Assembly: GCA_001592805.2 (NCBI GenBank)
Contig: CP051142.1
Span: forward strand, 1,240,001-1,304,000
Length of the DNA stretch: 64,000 nucleotides
Origin: Peltaster fructicola
Taxonomy: Eukaryota; Ascomycota; Dothideomycetes
Direction of reading: 5' to 3'
Part shown: piece by piece, positions 21,181 to 33,400 of the stretch
Layout: each line of letters starts with the position of its first letter
How positions within the stretch are numbered: position 1 is the stretch's first letter
Notes under the pieces: generated by a model
Told to the model about the DNA's origin: nothing
Database searches by the model: none
The model's input: only the letters and a program-made list of their open reading frames with translations
Position numbers and translations under genes: made by a program

Positions 21181-21988
21181 GTACCCAAGTGAGGTTTTGG
21201 ATGGGGATGTGAATGGAAACGAAGAGCGATAGTCCAGTGTCCATGATATACCTCCGACATGATCTGGAGCCGTGCCACAAGTTTAGCATACAGAATCGGT
21301 ATCCCTGCGATTCAGCTGTATTGCAGCACAGGCTGCTATGTGAACAATGTCGATCGTCACGACTGCCTGGATGTACGTACCCGAAACAGGCGCTTAGCAC
21401 ACGCATTGCAGCAGCAGTGATGAAACACTGGGTTTACCGCGCGTGCTATGCCTCACAAAGCTAGACACGCACAGAAACTTGCTCGCTGCTGCTCTCGGGC
21501 AGAGTTGTCCATAGGGTAGCTGGACCCAATTGAAGGTGCATGGCCGACAATAGGGCGGATCCTTACTGAGGTCGAAGGAGTTTGATTGTGTGCTCGAGCT
21601 GACCTGTGACAATATTACAAAGCGCAGGCGCTAAAATGTGGCGCGTGCTCAGGGCATGCTTGAGACAGGACAACAAATGCCCAGCATCTGAGACTATCGC
21701 CACTAAACTTGGGTTACCTTCATCAAGATGCATAATGGTGAGGATTCTCACAGCGGGCACGTCTATCGGACTATCAGCAAGGTCTGTCAGGAATGGAGGC
21801 ATCTTGTCATGCACATATACAGCCCGCTAAAGGGAGCACTCCTCATCCTGCTCAGATGAGGACAACGTCCTTTCTCATGGACTCGCGATGCAATTTCGAA
21901 CTCACTGCGATAACTGCTTACAATTGCATAGTGGTAGCATAAGGCATTACTGATCCAACTGTACGCATTCCGGACTGGATCTGCCTCA

Positions 21989-22770
21989 CTATGCAGGGTC
22001 TAGTACAATCCTTGAGCTGTCACTCCAGCAGTACGTCAATGCCGCAAATCGACCTCTTCTATCTTTGGAAATGAGTCTGGTAGGAAGTCTAACCCTCCCG
22101 CCTATGTCTTCAGGCACTTCACCTGACAAGGTACGGCAACAACGCCCGTGGGTCTGATCGCAACACCGTGTCCGTTTCTTGGCGATGTCGAGTGATCATG
22201 TTGATGATGCGGTTCTTGGTCCAAGCCCCTGCCGCATGCATACTGCTCTCATCTTGCTGCTCAGACCTTGTGAAGCTCAGAGGCGTAAGGTTGTTTGTGT
22301 TGTCTGACTGACCTTGCTCGATGATACGATCGAACCTGCGTAAGGGTGGTAGCATTTCGATCGATCTAGACGTTGTCTCGATGTAGAAGCCAAGCGCTAC
22401 TATACGCCCGTCAACACCCTCTTGCCAGCATCGTTTCGATCTCGGCCACGCTCTTTTCGTTGTACAGGTAACCACACTGTTTCATGAATCGGAAGATTGT
22501 AAGACAAGGTTGCCTTGTGCTGAATGTGTCTCGAGTAGCAGCCTAAAGACCATATTGCAAAGCAGAGATTGCGTCACCAATACGATCATATCGCCGATAG
22601 TCAAATGTTGATTCTTCACTGATGCTCCACGTCCAGAACTTGGTGTATATGCTGAGACGTTCGTGGCGCAGATCATCCAGTGTGAGATTGCTCACATTGC
22701 TGCGATGCTGGCATCATTGCTATATCATAAGAAGGAGACGCACGACGAGGAATGAATCATCAGTCGCGTA
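21989..22770 (-). pseudogene. Eroded remains of a second HET-type gene
   Basis: Minus-strand coding-like pieces lie in order but do not form one open gene. An upstream piece (about 22440-22690) contains 'HERLSIYTKFWTWSISEE' and further on 'MKQCGYLYNEKSVAEIE'. A middle piece (about 22119-22438) contains 'EGVDGRIVALGFYIETTS'. A last piece (21989-22089) reads 'LPTRLISKDRRGRFAALTYC' followed by W-S-D-S-S, which is the typical opening of a HET domain ('LPTRLI...YAALSYCW'). The rest of the domain ('WIDSLCI' block) is missing. The element looks broken in a few places and truncated. It lies upstream of the intact HET gene on the same strand. Alternative: a multi-exon gene whose introns I failed to resolve. 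Confidence 0.5.
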
Positions 22771-23202
22771 GAGTGCAATGAGGAAGGTAGAACAGACGAA
22801 ACCAATACTTTACCATGAGGTGGAGAACATCGATCTCGGTGGTATTCTGGTGCCGCAGCCGCTAGGCATGCGCATGGCTGCATGTTGGAACTTCGCGCCG
22901 ATTGTCATATTCTTACTGCAAGGGTGCACAGCTGTCGTTGACGGTCTTGGTGAACTCGCAATGTGCACGATAAGCAGAGAATGAGGTGAAGATTTGGTTG
23001 ATGAGCTACAATAGTTGCACTGAGAAGCACACCGGTAGTCGCGCCGTCGACCGTGCCGTCCAGGCTACGGCATCGGCGCGGCCCTGACCCGCGTTAGACT
23101 CCTGATCATACTGAGCCTCATCTCACAAACACGACTACATCTGTCAAGTCCTGGCGACCGTACAGCCAACATGTCGACTCCTCTTTCCTTCGCCGATTGA
23201 AT
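22771..23202. promoter_or_regulatory. Upstream region of ATG22 with a short uORF
   Basis: A nine-codon upstream reading frame (ATG at 23171, stop ending at 23200) finishes two bases before the ATG22 start at 23203. A minus-strand open stretch at 22790-22980 might be an outlying piece of the HET relic, but nothing recognisable supports it. Confidence 0.5.
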
Positions 23203-25002
23203 ATGTCAGCCGGAACAGCTCGCGCTGCAGTGGACTCAGAACTCCCTGCCGGTGCATTCCCAGGAGAGGACACCAGACCGACATCTCGAAAGGAGTTATA
23301 CGGCTTCTACGCTTACTCTTTCGCTGCTGAGGTCTTCGTTGTCTGCGGCTTAGGTGCTTTCATCCCTATTACCCTAGAGGAGCTCGCCAGAGGGTCGGCA
23401 ACAGCAGTACTGGCCTCCGACCACACCAAACCATGCAGACCCAACAACCCTAGCACGCACTCTCTCGCCATCCGAGATGGAGTCCAACATGGCGAGCAGT
23501 GTGTCTTCAAGGTCCTTGGTGCCGAAGTCAACACAGCAAGCTTCGCGATGTACACCTTCTCTGTAAGCGTGTTCATCCAAGCATTGCTCGTGGTTACGAT
23601 GTCTGGTGCTGCAGATCATGGGCAGTATCGTAAGACACTCTTGCTCACGTTCGCCTTCACCGGAGCTATAGCAACGATGCTCTTCCTCCCGGTGACATCG
23701 GAAGTCTACCTCTTTGGTAGTCTGTGGGCCATCATTGGCAACGTCAGTTTCGGAGGGAGTGCAGTCCTGCTCAACTCCTTTTTGCCTTTATTGGTCAGAC
23801 GACATCCAGAAGTTCTATCGTTCAAGCAGCAAGAGGCGGCGCCATCAGAGGTAGTTCCTGTACGTTGACACGATCGTGATACTGACGGCGCTGACACCTT
23901 CTAGCTGAATGGCGAAGAAGACGACGACAACACCGGAGAGTTCGTTGACCCAACAGCAGCACTGCTGTCATCTGGTGGACCTGTTGCACCTGCACCTGTC
24001 ACTCTACAGACCTCAAGTATCGAACTACAGCTATCGACCAAGATATCATCATATGGAGTCGCAATAGGGTACGGTGCAGCCGTCGCTGTGCAAGCTATTT
24101 CAGTAATACTCCTCGTCACAGCAGGAGCGTCACTTTTCACCCTCAAGCTGGTCCTGTTCCTTGTCGGTCTGTGGTGGTTCATCTTCACGATACCAGCAGG
24201 ACTGTGGCTTCGTCCACGGCCGGGTCCTCCACTGATGTTCGGCAAGACTGGCCAACAACAGACATGGCTTGGCTACTTGACATACTCCTGGAAGAACCTC
24301 GCCCGGACAGTCATCCGAGCACGACGTCTACGAGATGTGCTTCTGTTTCTGGCTGCGTGGTTCATGATCTCTGACGGGATAGCCACAGTATCCGGCACAG
24401 CAATCCTCTTCGCCAAGACGACGTTGAATATGCCATCATCCGCACTTGCGATGATCAATGTCATTGTGATTATCTTCGGCATCATAGGTGCAGTGACCTG
24501 GAGCACTGTCAGTCGGCGGTACCAGCTACGACCGAGCCAGACCATCCTAGTCTGCATCTGTCTGTTTGAGCTCATTCCACTGTACGGTCTCCTTGGCTAC
24601 ATACCCTTCATTCGAAGTTGGGGAGTGATCGGTCTCCAGCAGCAATGGGAGATGTATCCGCTTGGAGCAGTGTACGGACTTGTGCTTGGCGGCTTATCAA
24701 GCTATTGCAGAAGCCTTTTCGGTGAGCTCATACCTCCTGGGAGCGAAGCAGCATTCTACGCTCTGTATGCCATCACAGACAAGGGCAGCAGTATATTTGG
24801 ACCAGCGATTGTCGGAGCCATCACGGACGCAACTGGTGATATACGACCAGCATTTATCTTCCTCACATTCCTGATCGGACTGCCGATACCACTCATGTCC
24901 ATGGTCGATGTTGAAAGAGGAAAGCGTGAGGGAGCAGCTCTAGCAAAGGAGATGAATGCGGTTGTGAGAAGTGAAGAATCCCGCGAACTATATACCACAT
25001 GA
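23203..25002 (+). CDS. ATG22: Atg22-family vacuolar amino-acid effluxer
   Basis: Two exons, 23203-23859 and 23905-25002 (phase 0 intron with a CTGAC branch), 584 residues. It starts with a short soluble leader and then '[20 protein letters not shown]', typical of Atg22. About 11-12 membrane helices follow in the major-facilitator pattern, with a soluble acidic loop ('[15 protein letters not shown]') after helix six at the exon junction. Conserved pieces include '[19 protein letters not shown]' and '[20 protein letters not shown]'. Atg22 exports amino acids from the vacuole after autophagic breakdown. The frame opens six bases earlier with TTG; the ATG at 23203 is the natural start. Confidence 0.92.
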
Positions 25003-25154
25003 TAATTGTGTACAATGTACCTGTCAGCTTATACCATACATTTAGTGCCAAGCCCATCGATGATTGGCACGAAATTCTGACGCTCACTGTAACAACCACA
25101 TCACAATTCAACGACACTCACAGCCACAACATCATCCTGGTGATTCGATCCAAG

Positions 25155-26037
25155 ATGGGCATCGCCTTTGACTACAGCCCGGAGCGACCGGAGAACATCG
25201 ACGCAATCTTGAACGGCCTTGACCGATACAATCCTGAGACAACTGGGGTGTTCCACGACTATGTTGCACAGCAATGCGAAAATCAGACATACGACTGCTA
25301 TGCGAACCTAGCACTTCTCAAACTGTGAGTACAACTTACTCTCGCAACCTCTCACCTGATGAACAAGTCAACGTTTCCTATTACCTGAATCTCATGAAGT
25401 TCAATTGATATTAGCTCTATCTGAAATGCTCAAACACATCGCACATGAAATCTCAAGCTGGAGCGGCGGCTGACCAAACAGGTACCAATTCAACCCACAC
25501 CTTGCACGAGATGAGACCATCACGAACATTCTGGTCAAGTCCCTCACAGTCTTCCCGTCGCCGGACTTCAGCCTCTGCTTGTCGCTCCTCCCAACACACG
25601 TGCTTGTCGCACGAGAGCAGCAGAAGAGCCTCAGCACAGGCTCCCTAGCAGAGGCCGTCCAGCAGCTGTCAACGCTACACTCACAACTCAACAACGCACA
25701 ATATACCGATTTCTGGAGCTCGCTTGACGGAGACGAGACCGCAGACTTGGTCGCAGATGTGCAAGGATTTGAAGAGGTCATGAAGGTCCGGATTGCTGTC
25801 GTGGTCAGTCAGTGCATGCAGGAGGTGGACCGAAGCACACTGGAGTCATGGCTCAACCTCAACAGTGCGAAGTTCGACAAGTTTGTACAAGAAGTATGCG
25901 GCTGGACGATCGAGGGCACCACAGTCAAGATACCCTTGAACAAAGAGAACGAGGCGAGAGGCACAGTTGTTAGGGAGAACGTCAAGTTTGATCAATTCTC
26001 GAGAATGGTCAAGCGAGCATATGAGCAACCTGCATGA
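25155..26037 (+). CDS. Translation initiation factor eIF3 subunit K
   Basis: Exons 25155-25324 and 25482-26037. The intron (GTGAGT..CAG, 157 bases) joins 'LALLKL' to '[11 protein letters not shown]', which is exactly the family text. The protein of 241 residues has the N-terminal helical HAM part ('[19 protein letters not shown]') and a C-terminal winged-helix PCI-like part ('[20 protein letters not shown]'). eIF3k is a small non-core subunit of the eIF3 complex on the 40S ribosome, kept in filamentous fungi but absent from budding yeast. The gene lies 152 bases after ATG22 on the same strand and converges with the PDCD2-like gene. Confidence 0.93.
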
Positions 26038-26169
26038 GTATGGGATGGACACGATGCATGGACGGAATCTGATCATAAGCGTGGCGTTTTTGGGAAAACA
26101 GATTGACTGCTTCACCAGTCTTGGGCGTCGTCCCTGTGTTGAGCTAGGTATATATGCGAAAAGTTCAAA

Positions 26170-27372
26170 TCAAGCAGCTTTTGCAAGCTCCTCCCATTGC
26201 ACACCCACCCATTCCTCGCTCCAGCCCTCACAGTCATTGCCACAGACAGCTAAGATGATAGTGCCCCAGTCCATGCCCTCGAACGAATCATCCTCAGCCT
26301 CGAGTTCGGTTATGGCATGAGGAGTGAGCTGCAATTCGAATTGTCGCTGGCCACCACAACTACAACGAGGCACTCGAGGCCACGTCTTGCCAATAGCGTC
26401 CTTCTTTGAGTAGAGAAGAGGCTGGCCACCATACTCGTACCGCAGGATCTGGTCCGGATTCTGTCCGACGCGATCTGCAAACTTCTGGAACGTCTTGTCC
26501 ATTGTGCTTTCGAATGTCGTCTTGTCGTCTGATGTGCTACTGCCGCCTGTTTCCGTCTCGACTTCTTCTACACGAGTCTGTTGAGGCACAACCTCCTGTT
26601 CTGGATCGAGAAACTCCTTGTCGGCATCCACAAAGTAGGAAGGATATGGTTGTGGAAAGCTGGACGTCTCTGGCCATGGTTCAGCAGGTCCTTGCATAGA
26701 CTTTGCTGCAGTCGTTGCTCCTATGCGAGCCTTCTCTGCAAATGTCTGGCTCAGATCATTGTTCACAGGGGACTGTGCTGTTATTGTAGAAGTGGCGAAT
26801 GGATTGGCGGCTCCAGGTGTAGCAAATGGATTATCGTTTGGAGCAGCGCTGGCCGGCGTACCGAACGGATTCGAAGCATTTGATGTTGTAGAGCTACTGA
26901 CTCCAAAGAGCGTGTTGCCGAGAGTGGATGCAGGTGCTGTAGCATTCTTGGACGACTCCTGCTTCTCAGGCTTCCGTGAGGCCTTTGCCGCCGCTACAGC
27001 GTCAATCTTCGAGTAACGTAGACCGCGAATGCTGCCATCTTTCCTCCGACACGCTTTACGCTTGCAGCCAAGCAGATAGAGTCGTCTCTCGTGACCAGGA
27101 TATCTATCAGGAAGGTCGCCGTTGAGCTGGAACAGAGCATTGAGCAAGCCATTGCAAACTCTGCATTTTGCAAGATTACCGGGTGGAGGAGTGCTCAGCC
27201 ATGTCTATAGTAGCTGTCAGCACTGTCGGACCATGTAAGACATCATACGACTCACAGGGTGGCCACCGAGCTGGCTGAAGTCATCGCCAGTAGGCTCTTT
27301 CGAAGCATAGCCAAGAGTGACACCAGTTTCGATGTCATTTGCCCCCGAGGAGTCGCTGTCGTAGTCAGCCAT
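26170..27372 (-). CDS. TSR4: PDCD2/Tsr4-like ribosome biogenesis protein
   Basis: Exons 27372-27256 and 27204-26170, 383 residues. The N-terminus 'VTLGYASKEPTGDDFSQLGG' and 'HPTWL' across the splice are typical of PDCD2 proteins. A Cys-rich zinc site follows ('CRVCNGLLNALFQLNG', 'LGCKRKACRRK'). The middle is low in complexity with Asn-Pro-Phe-(G/A)-T repeats ('NPFGTP', 'NPFATP'). The C-terminal PDCD2_C domain holds 'FADRVGQNPDQILRYEYGGQ' and the second zinc site 'PRCSCGGQRQFELQ'. Family role: dedicated chaperone for ribosomal protein uS5 (Rps2) and 20S pre-rRNA processing. The NPF-like repeat middle is longer than in yeast Tsr4 by eye. Confidence 0.92.
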
Positions 27373-27537
27373 CTTTGGTAGACCGTGGAAGTGAGAGCGC
27401 AATCACGATGTTGGGCGTTGTCATTTGCACGGGTTTTTGCTTCTACACGATATCTGCTCAAATTTTGGCGGGTCTACCACGACGCTCACCACCCTCACTA
27501 TGCATGCGAAGCCATGCCTATGACTATGCTATACCGT

Positions 27538-29904
27538 TCATGCCAACACACTCGATAATCTTCGATCGCCTCGAAGAGCCTTAAACATCTCGAGAGCCCT
27601 ATCGACAGGGATCAGTTCACCCATCTTTTGTGTCTCAGGAATGTCTCGGTTGCGAATGTTCACACTTCGACCCTCCTGCTCCTGTGCACCAACAACCATG
27701 ATGAAGTTGTACTGTTGCAGTTGACCAGTGCGAATCTTCTTCTGCATTGTATTGCCAGTAACGTCGATGTCGCAGTGGAACTTCTCGGCTCGGAATATTC
27801 TTTGAAGCTCTTCAACGTAAGGGTTGACGGACGGCATGACTGGGACGATCAGGATCTGCCTTGGTGATAGCCAGAATGGCCATTTGCCCGCGAAATGTTC
27901 TGTGAGAATAGCGATAAAACGCTCGAATGAGCCGTAGATGGCTCTGTGAATCATGACTGGTCGCGCACAGCCTGGTGTGAGCTCACGTCGGAAGGATTCC
28001 TCCTTTGGCTTGTCCTCGCTGGTAAGCTTTGTTGCGTTCTCCTCTATTGACAAGTGTGCTGCATCCTTGGTCAATGTCTCAACCTTGTCGACAGTCTTCT
28101 TATCCGCATCAACCTTAGCACCTTCTGCCGCTGCAGCCACCTCAGCAGTGCGGTATTCAAGATTGAATTGCTGCGGAAGCTGGAAGTCCAGCTGAATGGT
28201 GGCACACTGAAATTCACGCTTGAGTGCATCCGAGATTGTGATATCAATCTTTGGCCCGTAGAAGGCACCATCGCCAGGGTTCAGTTCCCATGCAGTGCCG
28301 GTCTCTACCTTGAACTCATCAAGTGCCTTGGTGAGTTGAGCTTCGGCACGATCCCAGGTGGCGACGTCGCCGAGGTGACCTTCCGGTCGAGTGGACAGCT
28401 TCATCTTGAATGTGAAGCCAAACAGGCCGTAGACTGCTTGGAGGAAGTCGAAAAGAGCCTTGATCTCCTGCTCGACCTGGCTCTCCATACAGAAGATGTG
28501 TGTATCGTCCTGTGCGAACCTTCGCACTCGGGTGAGACCAGTCAACGCGCCAGATGCCTCGTTTCGATGGAGGATACCGAAGTCAGCGATTCGCATCGGC
28601 AACTCTCGGTAGCTTCGCTCTCTGTGGCTGAATAGGAGACAGTGACCAGGACAGTTCATGGGTTTCAGCGCCCATTGGTCCTTCTCAACCTCAAATGTGA
28701 ACATGTCGTCCTTGTAGTGCTGCCAGTGACCAGATTGTTTCCACAGAGACGAGTTGTACATGTTTGGAGAGTGCACCTCCTGGTAGCCACGTTTCCAGTA
28801 TTCTTCTCGCAGGAAGACCTGAAGCGCATTGTAGATGATCATACCATGTGGTAGGAAGAACGCCGAGCCAGGAGATTGTTGATGGAAAAAGAATAGCTCT
28901 TGCTCTTGACCAATCTTGCGATGATCTCGTTTCGCGGCCTCCTCAAGCATCTTCTTGTGCTCTTCGAGCGCTTTCTTGTCTGGGAAGGACACGCCGTAGA
29001 TTCGCTGCAGACTGTCGTTTTTGGCATCTCCCAGGAAGTAACTGGCAGAGTTCTTCATGATCTCGAAAGCCTTTATGCGTCCTGTATTAGGCACGTGGGG
29101 TCCTCTGCACAGATCTATGAGAGGACCACATCGATAAACAGTGGTAGATGTGCCGTCCGAAATCTTGTCGTTGATGATGTGTTGCTTGTACTTGTTGTAC
29201 GAGAACATCTCCAGAAGATCCTCCTTGCTCAGCTCTAGTCGCTCGAATGGTTGCTTCTCCTTGATTGCCTTCTCGGCGATCTGCTTCAATGGTTTGTAAT
29301 CTGCAGTAGTGACTGCGCCGTTGTCTGGCAGAGCCATTTCGTAGAAGAATCCATCGTCGACAGGAGGACCAATGCACAAGGAGCAACCGAACCTTCGCTC
29401 TGCGGCTTCTCCAAGGATATGCGCACTGCTATGCCAAAAGACCTTCTTTCCCTCGGAGTGCTCGAAGTCGAGCAACTCAAGCTTGCAGCTCTTCTCGAAT
29501 GGCCGTTCCAGATCCCACAGCTCGTCATCAACCCGTGCGATCACTGTTCGTTCGAACAAGCTCTTCGAGATCTCTCTTGCGATCTGTGCAGGCGAGGTCT
29601 CCCAGCTGGTAGCTTTCTTGACATCGCCAGACACCAATGTGACCTCGATCTCCTCCCTAGGTTGCTTTTCGACCCATGCTTGTCGTTCTGCTTTTCGTTT
29701 ATCGAACAGGGCATTGCGAGTTGCGAAGTAATCTGGAGGTGGAGTCAACTCCAAAGGGCGAGCATCGGCCGCCTCTCCCTTTGGAGGCATGGTTGTAAAA
29801 GATCGAGTGAAATGTGTGGTTGCCAAAAGGAGGTGCTGTGTAGAAGGCTTTATGCAGCGTGGCCAAGGTGTTCTGACAGTTGTTGAGACAAGTCGAGTGA
29901 GCAT
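27538..29904 (-). CDS. THS1: Threonyl-tRNA synthetase, probably dual-targeted
   Basis: Single exon, 788 residues. Order: TGS-type N-terminal domain ('[20 protein letters not shown]'), the editing domain with '[18 protein letters not shown]' (HxxxH), the class II catalytic core with motif 2 '[14 protein letters not shown]' and motif 3 '[19 protein letters not shown]', and the anticodon-binding domain ('[18 protein letters not shown]'). A Lys/Ala/Glu-rich insert sits before motif 3 (about residues 600-640). The first 38 residues are basic, Thr/Ser-rich and acid-free like a mitochondrial presequence. A second Met at 39 (29790) begins a cytosolic-type 'MPPKGEAAD'. One gene may therefore supply both compartments through two starts. 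Confidence 0.95.
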   Translation of the reverse strand: MLTRLVSTTVRTPWPRCIKPSTQHLLLATTHFTRSFTTMPPKGEAADARPLELTPPPDYFATRNALFDKRKAERQAWVEKQPREEIEVTLVSGDVKKATSWETSPAQIAREISKSLFERTVIARVDDELWDLERPFEKSCKLELLDFEHSEGKKVFWHSSAHILGEAAERRFGCSLCIGPPVDDGFFYEMALPDNGAVTTADYKPLKQIAEKAIKEKQPFERLELSKEDLLEMFSYNKYKQHIINDKISDGTSTTVYRCGPLIDLCRGPHVPNTGRIKAFEIMKNSASYFLGDAKNDSLQRIYGVSFPDKKALEEHKKMLEEAAKRDHRKIGQEQELFFFHQQSPGSAFFLPHGMIIYNALQVFLREEYWKRGYQEVHSPNMYNSSLWKQSGHWQHYKDDMFTFEVEKDQWALKPMNCPGHCLLFSHRERSYRELPMRIADFGILHRNEASGALTGLTRVRRFAQDDTHIFCMESQVEQEIKALFDFLQAVYGLFGFTFKMKLSTRPEGHLGDVATWDRAEAQLTKALDEFKVETGTAWELNPGDGAFYGPKIDITISDALKREFQCATIQLDFQLPQQFNLEYRTAEVAAAAEGAKVDADKKTVDKVETLTKDAAHLSIEENATKLTSEDKPKEESFRRELTPGCARPVMIHRAIYGSFERFIAILTEHFAGKWPFWLSPRQILIVPVMPSVNPYVEELQRIFRAEKFHCDIDVTGNTMQKKIRTGQLQQYNFIMVVGAQEQEGRSVNIRNRDIPETQKMGELIPVDRALEMFKALRGDRRLSSVLA

Positions 29905-30455
29905 GTGTCACTTGCGATGCGATGTGATTGTCGATTTTATTCGAGAAATTATGAGTCTACCTTGCATTGCCGGCCACTAACGTGTGTTGTCCCACAGTAG
30001 GAGCAGCACAGCTGTGGTGGGTGCACAGCTTGTGCCAGAAGTCCTGATATCAGCCGCCATCTGCCTCTCGATGGTGGACTTAACCAGTCACACACATCTA
30101 GCCGGCGAAGAGATGTTGTGGCTCTCTGCGACGGCATGAGACCGACGATTTGCAGCACCGAAAAGCTCATGTGTGGACGATCTTACGCACAATAGCATGG
30201 AAGATATGTGATCACACCCCACTGTCGAATCCACGACTTATGACTAGTTACCAATGATCAATCTATCGCGTCGCGTCCCCCGGCGCGTCAACCAAAAGCT
30301 TCAATCTCGAGAAGCATATACCACCATATACGCTTCTGACAGCAACCTTTCCTTCTGACGTTTCGAGACCCTCCGAATACATCCACGACATCATGAGCGC
30401 ATATTAGCATTATACACAGGCCAGGTAGGCCGCAATCACGAACACAACCACCACT
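29905..30455. promoter_or_regulatory. Bidirectional THS1-POL2 promoter with three MCB-like elements
   Basis: At 30267-30289 three copies of CGCGTC (reverse GACGCG, containing the ACGCG core of MluI cell-cycle boxes) occur: 30267-30272, 30272-30277 and 30284-30289. They lie about 165-190 bases before the POL2 ATG. A CCAAT core lies near 30251. MBF-type factors drive S-phase genes through ACGCG elements in fungi, which fits POL2. Actual binding is inferred. Confidence 0.6.
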
Positions 30456-33400
30456 ATGCCCGTACGCCGAAAGGAAGGACCTCGCCGGTTTGGCAAGGTC
30501 AGCCAGTTACATACGGGAACTCGCAATAAAGTCAAGACTGTTGACGCATCCACATTACGGTCCACTGAGGTCACCGCCCAGTCAGAACGATTAGAGGCTA
30601 CCCGACTCGCAAATCGCATTGACGATGCCCAGGGCTTCGAGCGTTTCGAAGCTGGGAAGAGACGGATCGGATGGCTCTGCAACATGCACAGCACAGCCAT
30701 TGAGGACTCGAAGGTACCAGGGGGTCGTGCTGCGGTCGATTACTACTTCATAGGCGACGATGGCAACACATTCAAAGCCAGCGTCGAATATGATCCCTAT
30801 TTTCTCCTCGCAGTCAAGAAAGGGAAAGAGCCGGAGGTCGAAGAATGGGTACGGAGGAGTTTCGAAGGTCTCGTCAAGACTATCGAAAGAGTTGAGAAGG
30901 AGGACTTGAAGATGCCGAACCATCTGTTAGGCTATCGACGGACATTCCTCAAACTCAACTTTGCAAATGTGACCGATTTGCTAGGCGTGCGAAAAGGGAT
31001 CATGCCTGTCGCAGAGAAGAACAAGACCAAGGTCAACGCCATGGACGTCTACGCAGAAGTGGCGAGTGCCAATGCTGGCTTCAACATTGACTACGAAGAA
31101 ACAGATGCTGGACCTACATCAATAGCAGATGCAAGCGATTACATTGTTGATATTCGAGAATACGACGTTCCGTATCATGTTCGGGTCGCCATCGACATGG
31201 ACATCCGCATCGGAAGATGGTACAATGTCGACGCAAAACATGGCAAGATCACGTTGAGCTGCATCGAGGAGAGGTTGCAGCGTGCTGATCCGATCGTCCT
31301 GGCTTTCGACATTGAGACGACGAAGCTACCACTAAAGTTCCCAGATGCTGCGATTGATCAGATTATGATGATTTCTTACATGATCGATGGTCAAGGCTTC
31401 CTCATCACAAATCGCGAGATCGTCAGTGAGGACATCCAGGACTTCGACTACACCCCAAAACCAGAGTTCGAGGGACCATTCATCATATTCAACGAAGCCA
31501 ATGAAGAAGCAGTCCTCGAACGCTTCTTCGCCTGCATCAAAGAGGCCCGACCTAACATCATTGTCACCTATAACGGTGACTTCTTTGACTGGCCATTCGT
31601 TGAAGCTCGTGCTAGTATACACGGGATCGATATGTACATGGAGATCGGCTTTCGCAAGAACAGTGAAGACGTCTATCAGTCTACACATTGCGCACATATG
31701 GATGCCTTCGCATGGGTGAACAGGGACAGTTATCTCCCACAAGGTTCACGTGGTCTGAAAGCAGTCACCGTCGCCAAGCTGGGCTACGATCCTGATGAAC
31801 TGGACCCAGAACTAATGACACCTTACGCAGCTGAACGACCACAAGTACTTGCCGAGTACTCTGTCTCTGATGCTGTCGCAACGTACTATCTCTACATGAA
31901 GTATGTGCATCCCTTCATCTTCTCTCTGTGCACGATCATTCCACTTGGACCGGACGACGTGCTTCGCAAGGGCACAGGTACGCTTTGCGAGATGCTTCTG
32001 ATGGTGCAGGCATATCAGAAGGAGATCGTCCTACCCAACAAGCATGTTCAACCACGCGAGAGCTTCTGGGAAGGCCATCTACTGGAATCAGAGACATATG
32101 TCGGAGGACACGTGGAAAGCATCGAAGCTGGTGTCTTCCGCAGTGACATTCCCTGTAACTTCGCAGTCGATCCAACAGCTGTGGATGAGCTTCTGAACGA
32201 TCTGGACGCAGCACTCAAGTTCAGCATCACTGTCGAGGAGAAGAAGTCGCTGGACGATGTGGACAACTATGAAGAGGTCAAAGCACAGATTGCAGAACGA
32301 CTGAACCTGCTGAAGGAAACACCACACCGGAACGAGCGTCCCTCGATCTACCATCTGGATGTGGCTTCCATGTATCCCAACATCATGACGACGAATCGAC
32401 TTCAGCCAGACAGCATGATTGACGAGTCAGTATGTGCAGCTTGTGACTTCAATCGTCCTGGCAAGACGTGTGATCGACGAATGCCATGGTCTTGGCGTGG
32501 AGAGTTCTTACCAGCGAAGCGCGACGAATACAACATGATCCGACATGCTCTAGAGAGTGAACGATTTCCAGCAAAGTATGCCAATGGACTTGCGAGAGCC
32601 TTCACGGATCTCACACTTGACGAACAAGCTGGACTCATCAAAAAGCGATTAACGGACTACAGCAAGAAGATCTACCACAAGATCCATGATAATAAGACTA
32701 TCGAGCGTGAGGCAATCATATGCCAGCGCGAGAACCCATTCTATGTCGATACTGTCAAGGACTTCCGAGATCGTCGTTATGACTTCAAGGGCAAGCAGAA
32801 GGTGTGGAAAGGCAAGACATCTGACCTTGAAAAGGCTGGCGCATCGCAAGCAGAAATTGAAGAAGCCAAGAAGATGATTGTCCTCTTTGATTCCCTTCAG
32901 CTTGCACACAAGGTCATTTTGAACTCTTTCTACGGCTATGTCATGCGGAAAGGCTCACGATGGTACTCCATGGAGATGGCTGGTGTCACTTGTCTCACAG
33001 GTGCTCACATCATTCAGATGGCGAGACAGCTGGTAGAACGAATAGGAAGACCACTGGAGCTCGACACCGATGGTATCTGGTGTATCCTGCCTGCTACCTT
33101 TCCAGAGAACTTCTCTTTCAAGCTGAAGAGCGGCAAGAAATTGAACATTTCATATCCTTGCGTCATGTTGAACCACCTGGTTCATGCCAAGTTCACAAAT
33201 CACCAATACCAGGAGCTGGTCGATCCTACCACATTCAGATATGAGACACACAGCGACAACACAATCTTCTTCGAAGTTGATGGTCCTTACCGAGCAATGA
33301 TTCTACCGACGTCCAAGGAAGAGGACAAGAATCTGAAGAAGCGTTACGCTGTTTTCAACAATGACGGTTCCCTGGCTGAGCTCAAAGGATTTGAGGTGAA

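Noticed and set aside
29251-29886. 211-codon frame antisense to THS1
   Set aside because: Shadow frame without independent support.
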